A stretch of 64,000 nt of DNA from Myotis daubentonii. Its lineage: Eukaryota; Chordata; Mammalia; Chiroptera; Vespertilionidae. The stretch is taken from assembly GCF_963259705.1 (NCBI RefSeq), contig NC_081846.1, forward strand, positions 87,060,641 through 87,124,640, given 5' to 3'. Under the pieces are notes generated by a model. It worked only from the letters and a program-made list of their open reading frames with translations. It did no database searches and was not told the DNA's origin. Below, piece by piece: positions 44,081-54,329 of the stretch. Each line of letters opens with the position of its first letter. Within the stretch, counting starts at the first letter, position 1. The position numbers were made by a program, and so were the translations under genes.

Positions 44081-45170
44081 ATCCCCCGAGGACTGGCCCT
44101 TGAGTTCCTGGAGGAGGGGGGTGCCCAGCCCTTGGGGACCATGCCCATGTCCAGGGGACGCTGGGTGCTTGGTGCCCAGTGCAGCGCTGCGTTCCTCCCA
44201 CCTGCCTGCTGCCTGGTCTGTGGCTGAACAATGGCCACATTGTCCCGCCCCCCCCCCCCGACCCCACCCAGGCGCCCTCCTCTGGCGAGTGGGGAGAGGC
44301 TGGACTCTGCTCTTGGCGAGTCGGAAAGAAAGCCAGCAAGCCAGACCTGAAGCTGCGATGCCACCGCCTTTGTCGCCAGGGAGAGACCCGAGAGCGTGGT
44401 CCCAGCGTCCCGCGAGCCTGCACCCACCTGGGAGAGGCGCCTTTTCCAAAGGGTGCTCCCACCCCCGTGGACTGCAGGACTCCTGAACCCTTGCGACTCC
44501 CCTTCCCTTTTCTACACGCTCGCTCTCCCTCTACCCCGGAGAAGGGGTTTCCAGTTTAGCTCAGAGTTTGCAGAGTGAATTGAGAGCCTTTCACCGGAGC
44601 CGGGAGACAGGGCCACGTTACCCAGCGTCAGAAACTTCCTGTGAGGGATCACAGACCGACTTCACAGGCCTCTTTTTGCCTTGTCTCCACCCAAAGGCAG
44701 AGAAGGAATGGTGGTTTCTCAAAATAGTAACCCCTTCCCCACCCCCACCCCCATTCGACTTGACCTGTAGGGATTGGAGAACTCTCAGCGCTCAGAAAAA
44801 GAAAGATCTCTGAATGCCTAGGATGTGAAAAGCGCATCGGGCCGGTCCACGCCGACGCTTAGCCATGCTGCTTTGTGTGGTGGACAATGCAATAAGTCAG
44901 CTCGACTTTTGAGCCACATTTAGAAGGAACTGTAAGGGCCGCTCAAGTACACTTGTGCTAAGTTGAATTGATTGAAATTTAATGGCGGTTAGTGGTGATG
45001 AATGGTAATGATTTGCCAGAGTATCTTTGGCATACTTGACATTCATAACTGGAGAGCGTGTGTGCGCGCACCGAGAGCCCGCCACACACGTGAGACGGAG
45101 CGTTATTCATCTTCCTGGGTGCCAGTCCCTCGCCTGCTTCCTCTTCTCAAATCCCGTTCCTTCTCACCAT
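44081..45170. other. unique sequence, intron-like
   Basis: No repeat was recognised. A C run lies at about 44,247-44,260. The part around 44,880-45,060 is AT-richer and free of repeat features and may be conserved non-coding DNA. Confidence 0.35.
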
Positions 45171-45425
45171 AATTCAGTTGTTTGGATGATTTAAAAAAAA
45201 AAAAAAGGAAAAGAACGAGAAAAATCTTTCTCTATTGAGCACCCACATCATGTCAACATAATATTGAGCTCATGATTTTTTTCAATTCCTGCATAAATCA
45301 GCTTCTAATATACAGAATGTGATGAATTTGTTTCAGCTGTCATCATGAATTAATGTTATGCAAATAGAAGCTTTGCAGGTGAAATGATTTACTTAATAAT
45401 TTCAACTTCTAATATTTAAACTCAT
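45170..45425. promoter_or_regulatory. candidate conserved enhancer-like block
   Basis: AT-rich, repeat-free text packed with motif-like words: an octamer ATGCAAAT at about 45,358, GAATTAATG at about 45,346, CAGCTGTCATCATG at about 45,333, and TAATATTTAAACTCATTCATTA near 45,410. It stands out from GC-rich surroundings in the way deeply conserved developmental enhancers often do. This is inference from composition and motifs only. Confidence 0.35.
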
Positions 45426-48400
45426 TCATTATGTTGGGAGCTAAGAAAAAGAAACAAGTCCATATTTTCAAACCTGCGATTGGGGAGATGAGGATGCGAG
45501 GGCTTGCAGCGCAGGCAGACCTCGGGGGCCGGGAACCAGGAACCAGCTCTTCATTTGCTGATTCTTTCTTTGAGAATCTTCCATTCCCCAAGCAGGGGCT
45601 TAGAGGCTGGGACAGAAGTCTCACCAAGCTGCGTCTGGGGAGGTCACAAAGGCACGTCAATAATTCCAACCTGACCCTCCAGGCACCATGTCCCCTGGGA
45701 CTGAACCAGCGCCACGTTGGGAGTGAAGGAAGGCTTGAAAGATGAGGATGGCTGAGCCAGGGGCACAAGGGCGAAGGGGCTTGATGTCCCCGCCTTCATC
45801 TTTGTCGTTGGCTAGTGAAGACCATCCTGGAGCCAGTCATTCATTGGTCCCTGCCTAGGAAGGTGGCGGCGGGCTAGAAAGGTGGGCAGGCCTCCCTGGC
45901 CCCCACACCCTGCCATAACCTCTGGGCAGACTTGCTTATAGATGGCATCCTTTCAGGCTGTTTCCCCTGGGAAAAGCTGAGGAAGAGCCCAGTAGTGATG
46001 GATGAAAGCACTCTGGAGAGAACTGAGCCTGAACCCCAGGGGGTTACCCTCAGGGAGTGCGAGACCACTCACTCCAGAGCTGGGTGACCCTGTGCGAGCT
46101 GCTTCGTCTCTCTGTGGAAGGAGAGGCTGGCAAACGTGGTCTCTCAGGTTCCCCAGCTTCAGAACCCTGGAGCCAGCCGCCCTGCCCTCGCAGCCTCTCT
46201 GAGAATCAGGGTGTGAGGACCCGAGTCCGGAAGAAGTGTGGGGCCTGGCCATTGCCTCTGCTCCGGGGGACAGTGTAGGGAGGCACCTCGAAGGGTATGG
46301 CCCACCTCCCCTGCCAGTCACTCTCCTTAGCTGGCCCTGTGCTCACAGGGGGCCTGGGTGGGCTGCACTTGGGGACATTGGAGGGGGCGGGAGGGCACTC
46401 GGCCCTCTGGCCTTCTCAGACTGCCCTGAAGGCTATAGACAAGTGGAAGGGAGAGCTGACACATACATATGTCTTGGATCTCTGGAGATAAGGGTGGAGT
46501 TTTGACTTTACTTCTGCAAAAATTGAGGTCATTGCCGTCCGATGACAGGTTGAAGGCACATCATTCAGACAGCGGTGCCGTGGTGATCCATTGTGTCAGG
46601 CAGTGACAGTGTATTTAGGGCTGGCCCTGGCTGTCTGCGGAGATCAAGGTGAGGGGACGTCTCTGTGTTCATGGGCGGAGGGTGTGCGTGCATTGCCCGT
46701 TTCATCGGGAAAGAGGGACTCTGACTCAGCAGTTCCGCAGGCAGGAGTTTTCAGTATGATGATGGGGGCATGGAGCAGGGGGTAGGGGCCAGATGTCATG
46801 CAGATGTCTTCATCTATGGGCACGTACGTAATAGAGTCTGAGGGGTAACTCTTCCTGGTAAAACACATTGCGGACGGATCACGAGAATTCTCGCTTCATA
46901 TTACACAGTGTTTTACCAAGTATCATACTTTAAAAAGATATTAGCTTGTAAGAACATGTAATACGTAACTTCAAAATGCAATGGGTATTTAATTTTAAAG
47001 CGTGCCTTTAACATTCATGTAAAACGTTTTTTGTACTCGTTCGATAGAAACTTATCTGGCCACTGGGTAAAGCCAGCAATAAAGCCACTGGTCCGCAGTG
47101 TGTTAAGTGGGACAGGGGACATGTTTATTTATGCGGATATACGCATATATCAGTAAGACTTGTAACTACCAGGTCCCTTTATGAATTAGAAGATTTTTTT
47201 TCTTCTACGAGGCACTTGTACGAAAAAGAGAAGCAGCAGAGAATGAAGTCAGAACTGGGAGTGAGTTACCGAGGAAGAGCCGAGAATGGGCCTCAGGCGT
47301 CTCCGAGTTGCCTGGGCCCCTGGTTGGGAAGCTCGTGGAAATGCAGATTCCCAGGCCCCGCTGAGCCCTCCTGAACCAGAGCTCCTGTGGAGTGGGGCCT
47401 GAGGTCTGCAGTTTGTCTGGGGTGTTTAGGGCGCAGCGATCGGGTATGTGTTTTCTTCCTGGGGTGTTCCTTTGCGGTTTTTGCATCTACAGCTGGTGGC
47501 CAGCCAGGACGGGCCTCCGCGGACCGAGCCTTGCAGCGGCTGGTCAGCTGTGCCGCGGAGGTTGGGGCAGAGACTGGCTGCTCTCCATCGTGAGGCCGTG
47601 GCCAGCACTGGGAGGGGTGCTGGCCGCCACCGGCTTTCTGTGAAAGGCAGCCTTCAGGCCCTGAGAAACCAGAGTCGTCAGCCTTTGAAATCTGCACCTT
47701 AGTTATGTGTCCTGTCCTGGCCTGAGGGTCCTAGGGCGGCTCTTTCCTCGTCCCTGTGGAAGAACTGCCTGTGCTGGGGGTGTGGTGGCTGTTTCGTGGC
47801 TTCATGGCTGAGGTGGCCAGAGATCGGACCCTCTTTGGGTCCGGGTGGGGTTTCACAGTTGGAGCAGGTCTTTGGGCAGCTTGACCCACACTGAGGTTAG
47901 GACCTACCTGTGGTGTCTTTAGGGTTCCCTCAGGGTAGGAAGGAATTAGACTGGCAGGAGTGAGAGTGGGGTGGCAGGAGCCGGCGCCCGCCCGCAGGAG
48001 CTGGGGTGGCCTCAAGCCTCAGAGCTGCTGGGAGCCTGCCCTGCCCACCCTGAGGCCAGCCGGTGGCTCCCACGCTCTGCAGTCCTGGCTGACCCCCGAT
48101 CCCAGCTCACATCACACTCCCTGTGCTGGCCTGGTGTCCGCATATTTCAGGAGTGCGACCTCCTTACTGTGACTCGAGTCTCCTGAGTGAGGAGGCAAGA
48201 AAGAGCCTGGGTGGGGGTGGGGCAGCTGGAACCTCAGGACACGCAGGCTTCTCTCCGAGGCCCTCGCGCAGCTCAGAGGGAGTCTCACGGGTGTGTGTTA
48301 GCGTTGATGAGGCTCTGAGGGGGAGCCAGCGTGCCCTCTCTCTCCAGGTCAGGGCCCTGGGATGGGGGCCTTCCCATCACTGAAGTCCTGCGCCTTGGAG

Positions 48401-48608
48401 GCGTGGGCTAGGGTTAGGGCTCGGATGGCGGAGGCCAGCATTTGGGGGCTGTGTGATTTGTACTGTCCTGCAGGGCAGACTCGTAGCTTTATGTTAATCT
48501 TTCAAGTACATGTGAGCAAGGACTTCAAGAGAGCATGAAACAGCACTTTCATATGTTTGAACTTGGGACCTGCGGATGCGTCCCTTCCACTGTGCGGTTG
48601 GTTCAGAG
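45426..48608. other. unique sequence, intron-like
   Basis: No transposon recognised in about 3.2 kb. An AT-rich stretch lies at 46,900-47,210. GC-rich parts from 47,300 on carry opposing open frames without domains. Confidence 0.35.
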
Positions 48609-48814
48609 CAGGGGTGGGCAAACTTTTTGACTCGCGGGCCACAGTGGGTTCCTAAACTGGGCTCAGAAGAAGGAGCTGCGGCCGTGTTTCCCGACGTTGC
48701 CATGTTCACACTGCTGCTGGTGAAGGAGCGGAGGGGAGAGCAAGAGAACCCTCCGCTCTTTCGGCTCCGAGGGCCGGATAGAACAGCGAACGGGCCGTAG
48801 TTTGCCCACGGCTG
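48609..48814. mobile_element. hAT-type MITE (206 bp) with target duplication
   Basis: The ends are CAGGGGTGGGCAAACTTTTT and, from the other strand, CAGCCGTGGGCAAACTACGG. The 8-bp flanks GTTCAGAG (48,601-48,608) and GTTCAGTG (48,815-48,822) agree at 7 of 8 bases, which is the length expected for hAT transposase. The interior (GCGGGCC...GGCCGGATAGAACAGCG) is non-coding. Confidence 0.93.
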
Positions 48815-48822
48815 GTTCAGTG

Positions 48823-49640
48823 GGTGGCCATCCAGGGACTGCTGATCCCAAGGCAGTTTTCCTGGCTGCCCACGTGTGCTCAGGCCCTCTGCTCGCTCCA
48901 CATTCCTGTGGGCAACGTGTAAAGCAGATGAGGGCACGCTGCCCGGCTGCCCCCCAGCACTGGGAGCCCCAGGGGAAGTGGATGCAGGCTGGTGCATCTC
49001 CATCTCCTCCTGGTCCCTGGTGTGCAACACTGGGTGCTGGTGCCACCTCCTTCTCTAGGTCCAGCCCCTCAGCCCCAGGCCCCTCAGGCCCGGGCGCCCA
49101 ACCCAGCTGCTATGCCCAGCACAGACGAGGCCCCGTGGCCCCTCACCGCCACCACGTCCCCCCTTCAGGCCGCCGTGAGTGGGCGGTCAGTGGCAGGCCC
49201 GGAAGGAGGAGTGGCGTCCTTTGTAGATGCAACTGGAAGCCTTGGTTTGCAGGGCCTGAGGGTCCTGACTGACATCCCGTCCCCTGGTGCGCGTCCTGTG
49301 GACCATGACTTCAGCAGTGAGAGTCAAGCTCTCGGACCACGGCCCAGCACCAGCCTCTCCTCGCATCCTCACGGAGCGGCTGCCTGAGTGAGCACCATCT
49401 GTCCCCCACAGGCTGCCTGACCACTGCCCGGCCCGCACACAGTCCTGCGGAGCAGCAGCGGGCAAGCCTGGCTCTCGCGGTCCCCCTGCCAGCCCTGCTC
49501 GCCCCGAGGCTGCCCAGGGTCCCTCTTCCTTCTGTCTGTTTCCTTGGGTTTCGCTTCCTTAGGTTTAAACATTCTCTTCTTTGCTTGGCTTGAGGGCTCT
49601 GTGTTCAGGGTCTGGACTATGGTTTAAAACTTGGTGATTC
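48823..49640. other. unique GC-rich sequence, no gene seen
   Basis: Opposing open frames (156 codons plus, 127-178 minus) overlap without domains. No repeat recognised. Confidence 0.3.
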
Positions 49641-49779
49641 AAGCAAATAAATCTTCTGGTGTGAAAATATGAAAAACAACAAAATATTTTTCTTCATGCT
49701 TAAAACTAAGACATGCTGTTTTGTTTTTTTTACCAAAAAATTGCAAAATAGCAAAATAGGGAACAGCATAAAGAGGGAA

Positions 49780-50125
49780 ACTTTATTAAATTGTCTCTCA
49801 GTCTCTTTCTCTCTGTTACTTTGTGTGAAATGATATTTTGCTCTCTATTTTCTCACAGAATTGGAGTTACATTATGTACAGTCTTGTAACTGTTGATTCA
49901 CTATGAACATTTTCTATGCTATTAGTGAGTAATTTTATGTGATTTTCAAAAATTGGCTACATGATATTTCTTTGCCTCTGTCATATTTTGTTTTACTTTC
50001 TTTACATCCTTGGACATTTCGATTGTTTCCAGTTTTGTTACTGTAGATAACGCTGGAGTAGACATTTTTGTGTGTAAATGTTTACCTGAAATTCAGATTA
50101 TGTCCTTAGAATAGAAAAGTGGAAT
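49780..50125 (-). mobile_element. old LINE 3' end, antisense
   Basis: 'attggagttacattatgtacagtcttgtaactgttgattcac', 'tatgaacattttctatgctattagtg', 'catccttggacatttcgattgtttccagttttgttactgtagataacgctggagtagacatttttgtg' follow the reversed order of old L1/HAL1 3' ends. It is heavily diverged. Confidence 0.6.
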
Positions 50126-50261
50126 AACTTAGCCAGGTGTTTGGACAGCTGTTTTGAGGCCCTGGTTAGGTGGGCCTTGGTGGATTTCCAGCAGAATCGT
50201 CCCAGCCTTTGAGAGATTGAAGATGCTGGTTGAGGTTTCAGAGCAGCTAGGTGCAAGTCCA

Positions 50262-50365
50262 TGTAAAGCATTATTGAGTGCCTTCTGCGTGCCTAGAGCC
50301 TGCAAGCCGCTTGTAGAACTCGGCCTCGTTTTGCAGGTGGGTGAACTAGTCTCAGAGACACTGGG
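50262..50365 (+). mobile_element. MIR fragment
   Basis: 'taaagcattattgagtgccttctgcgtgcctagagcctgc' and 'ctcgttttgcaggtgggtgaactagtctcagagacactggg' are MIR-like. The SPIN-like MITE begins shortly after it. Confidence 0.7.
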
Positions 50366-50379
50366 CAATCTCCATGTTC

Positions 50380-50591
50380 CAGTGGTTCTCAACCTTCTGG
50401 CCTTTTAAATACGGTTCCTCATGTTGTGACCCAACCATAACATTATTTTCGTTGCTACTTCATCACTGTAATGTTGCTACTGTTATGAATCGTAATGTAA
50501 ATATCTGATATACAGGATGGTCTTAGGCGACCCCTGTGAAAGGGTCATTTGACCGGCAAAGGGGTCGCGACCCACAGGTTGAGAACCGCTG
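50380..50591. mobile_element. SPIN/URR1-like hAT MITE (212 bp)
   Basis: The terminal inverted repeats are CAGTGGTTCTCAACCTTCTG and, from the right end, CAGCGGTTCTCAACCTGTGG. The interior text 'cattattttcgttgctacttcatcactgtaatgttgctactgttatgaatcgtaatgtaaatatctgatat' and 'cgacccctgtgaaagggtc...aaaggggtcgcgacccac' is the text I know from the SPIN_NA/URR1 family of hAT elements, which moved horizontally among tetrapods. It has no coding capacity. Target duplications are not clear. Confidence 0.88.
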
Positions 50592-50739
50592 GCCTAGGCA
50601 ATGGAGGCAGAGCCCTGAGCCGAGCCAGATCTGCGGACACCTCCCAGGACCCTCTCCTGCAGGTGGCTTCCCGAGTGCCATGGGAGCAGCTGGCCTGCCC
50701 CAGGCAAGGCCTGAAGACAGCTCTGATTCTCAGCCAGGG

Positions 50740-50915
50740 CTGTTTGTTCCCCGGGGACATCTGGCGATGCCTGGAGACTTCTTTGGTTGTCACAGCTGTG
50801 AGGTGGCTACTGGCATCCAGTGGGGAGAGGCCAGGTAGCTGTTCCACATCCTGTGGTGCACAGGGCAGCCCCGCCACAGGGAGTGACCCAGCACGGGCGA
50901 CGCCCCCCCCTGCCC
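50740..50915 (-). mobile_element. MER5A-like MITE fragment, minus sense
   Basis: 'ccccggggacatctggcgatgcctggagacttctttggttgtcacagctgtg', 'ctactggcatccagtggggagaggccagg', 'tgttccacatcctgtggtgcacagggcagccccgccac' are MER5A in reverse. Its right terminal repeat is missing. Confidence 0.85.
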
Positions 50916-52789
50916 CCGCCCTGACACACAGGACCCGCATGGGCTTCCTCGTTGGGCTGGGGCTGGCACGCTGCACATTCTCACAGCAGGCGGCAATCTT
51001 AGACCTTTCCTGGCCTTGCGTTTGAAACAGCGTGGCACTTGCCATCAGAAGGGATTCCTTGTGCAATCCATCAGTCAATCAGCCAGCGCTCGCTGGAACA
51101 GCTGGCGTGTGCCTGGCGCTGAGTCCGCTCCCTGCCGCAGGTGCACACCGTGCTAACTTGCTTAGCAGCTGCAGGCCTCCGACATCCCGGCAGGTTTGGC
51201 GAATGTGCATCTTCCTTTGTTCCCCTCCACGCCTGGCTGGGCCGCTACTGCCGGGAAGTCATGAATTGGCCAGCGTGACCTCAGAAGGCAGCCACCTCGG
51301 GATGTTGGCCGGAGCAGGAATTGTCTGTTTTCCTGGCCCCGGCGGAGAAGTTTCCCACTTCACAGTGCATTTTTTACCAGGCTCTTCCCAGCAGCTATTA
51401 GGGATCACAGAGTCCTGGGTCCGAGTAATGAAGAGCTGGGGTCTGGGCCTCGGGCAGTGGCTCATTTATTTAACCAGAATGTGTGTCTGAGTAGCCAGGA
51501 GGGCCTCCCCCGGAGAGGCGCAGAACTGGATCTCCACGGAGGGGCAGGGGAGGAAGGGCGGCCAAGGACGATGGGCAGAGTGAGGCATTTCTGGAACCTC
51601 CAGGGGAGCGGCCTGCAGAGGGCCCTTTATGAGAGCCGGGCGCCCTGAAGGGGAGGATCTGGGAGTCCCAAGGATGGCTCTGCCACCCCTGTGGTTTGTG
51701 CTCAGATCGTGGGACAGACTCACATTAGCGACTCACTGGGACTCCAGTGAACCCGAATCCTAATTCTCTTAGCACCCGCTTCCGTGCTTCTGGTTTAAAC
51801 CAGTCACCACCCGCTGGGCCTTAGACACCGAGTCTGCTGCAGATGCCGTGGCAGGGCAGACCCCTGCTCCCCAGACCCGGACACTTCTGTGCTCTGTCCC
51901 CGGCCGAGGAAGGCAGCAACCACCAGCAGGGCGAGTTTCTAGATAGAGTACCTACGGTGCCTTATCTCCAGGCCGCCAGAGGCTGCCCGGGGCCCGAGGG
52001 GATGACCCAGTGCCCCTCTTCCACGCCTGCTCCAGAGGGGCCTTTGCCAAGCGTGGTTCCCGCAAGCCAGGCTGGTGGTCCTGCTCTCCAGTCCTTTGAC
52101 CTGTTCAGAGCTGGTCAGAGAAGAGACACAGGGCTTCAGGAGGCTGGTGGTCACGTGGCTCCCACAGGCCAGCCCCCCGCCCATGTGGGCCATCTGTGGG
52201 AGGACTGCGGAGCGGGAAGCCCCCGGCCAAGACTGACCTAGCCCCATCGTCATTGCACTTAGGGATCATCTAACCCAGAGAGGACAGTAACAGCTTTGTT
52301 CTCCTGGATTAAAAAACGTGTTCTGTTATTTTTGGTCAACTTAATTGTCGTCTTCACCTTTTATTAATATTTATTCCCCCTCCCGATATTTGACAGATTT
52401 GAGATTGTATGGTTTCTAGTTTGCTTCCTATAATTTTCACTTAATACTTTTGGGTAAGCATTTGCTTTAGGCTCTGTCGGAATGTGTTCTTTGATTCCGC
52501 TCTTTCGGACATAAAGGTTTTTTTTCACTGTCAGAAGTAATTTTTCTAAAAACACATTTGTATATAAGTGTTCTAAAATTATTAGTATACTTGACTTTCT
52601 TTAAAAAAAAACCACAGAAACAGATCATGTGTTAAATAATTATGAAAAAAGATTTTAAAAGAAGAAAGTTAAAGCCACCCCAGCCTCAGGCCTGCATGCC
52701 TGCGTTGTCTGTGGCCCCTCAGCCCCGTGCTGGGTGCCCCCGACTTTCCCTGGTGTGTTTACCAGTGCTCTCCGCGCCCAGGGAGCCTT
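50916..52789. other. unique sequence, no gene seen
   Basis: GC-rich to 52,250, then AT-rich with reversed LINE-like texture from about 52,330. No exon or clear repeat family identified. Confidence 0.3.
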
Positions 52790-53700
52790 TTAAATGTAAA
52801 ATTTGGTGAGTTTTGGCTTATGTATGTAAACCATCTCCAGAACAAAATAGCGAACATCTCCATCATCCCCAGAAGTTCCTCCTTGGGAATCTGCCCCTCC
52901 CACCCCCTCACCTTCCCTAGGCAACCACTGACCTGCGTTCTCTCGCTGTAGATTAGCTTGTATTTTCTAAGTTAAAGGAACTGTACATCTTTTACTCAGC
53001 ACAACTATTCCGAGACTTATCCACATATCTATAGCCCGTTCCGTTTTTGTTGCTGAATAGTATTCCATCATATGGATAGAGCATAATTCGTTTATTCAGA
53101 TGCCCGTGGATGGATATTGGGGTTGTTGCCAGCTTGGGCTGTTACAGATAAGGCTGCTGTGAACATTTCTGTGCAAGTCGTTGGATGGGCACAGGTGTTC
53201 TTTTCTCTTGGGTAAACACTGAGGGGCGGGATGTCGGGCTCATTTGGTAGGTGTCTCTGGGTCCAGAGGGTGGTATGATTGACTTTTTAAGAAACTGCAA
53301 AATTGTTTACCAAAGAGGATTGTACCATTTTATATTCCCACTAGCAGTATATGAGTTCCAGTTCCACCACATCCTTGCCAATACGTGGAACGGTCAACTT
53401 TGAATTTTAGCTATTTTAATAAGCACCTAGTGGTGCTTCATTGTAGTTTTAATGTGCATTTTCCAGCGAGGGCTGTTCTTCTCTGGTATGCTCCATTGCC
53501 ATCGGCATATCGTCTTTGGTAAAGTGTCTGAACAACTTGTGCTTTTTTTTTTTTTCCAACCTTGGATTGATTGTTTTTTAAATTATTCAGTGTTGAAAAT
53601 TCTTGATATTTTCTGGATGCAAGTCCTTTATCAGGTATATGCTTTGCAAGTATTTTCTTCCAGTCTGTGGCTTATCTTTCCATTCACTTAACAGTATCTA

Positions 53701-53995
53701 TCTATATATGTAAAAGCCTAAGCAACTGTTATGACCAGGCGACCAGCCAACCAGCCGGTAGCCATGATGTGCACTGACCACCAGGGGGCAGACACTCAAC
53801 ACAGGAGCTGCCCTGATGGTTCGTGTGCTCCCACCGCCAACCTCCCGTGGTCCTTCCCCCCCCCACATCCCACCATACCCCCCACCCTGGCCAGCCAGCC
53901 CTGATCGCCCTGATCAGGACTGGGTGAGATGGCCCCAATCACTGGCCAGGTCAAGGGACCCCACCCGTGCACGAATTCATGCCCTGGGCCTCTAG
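53701..53995 (+). mobile_element. non-autonomous Helitron inside L1
   Basis: It starts TCTATATATGTAAAAGCCTA after A (53,700). It ends GTGCACGAATTCATGCCCTG then GGCCTCTAG, followed by T at 53,996. The palindrome GTGCACGAATTCATGCCC precedes the CTAG. The host L1 is continuous across the joint ('cttaacagtatct' then 'tgtagaataaaag'). It is 295 bp with no coding capacity. Confidence 0.95.
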
Positions 53996-54329
53996 TTGTA
54001 GAATAAAAGATTTTAATGTACTGAACTCCATATTATCAAATTTTTCTTTTATAGATCATGCTTTTGGTATTGTATCTAAGAAACCTTTGCTAAACCAAGG
54101 TCGCAAAGATTTTCTTCTATGTTTTCTCTTTAGAAGTATTCACGTTTTAGGTTTTACATTTAGGTCCATGATCCATATTGAGTTAATGTGTTAATACATA
54201 TAGTACAAAGTACGGGTCAAACTTACTTATTTACTGGTATTTACATAGAGCTGTCTCATTGCTCCAATACCTTTTGTTGCAAAGATTATTCTTTCTGCAC
54301 CAGTTGCTTTTACACCTTTATAAAAAAAT

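Noticed and set aside
43801..44462. Arg/Glu/Lys-rich 208-codon frame
   Set aside because: It arises from the polypyrimidine tract (purine-rich minus strand).
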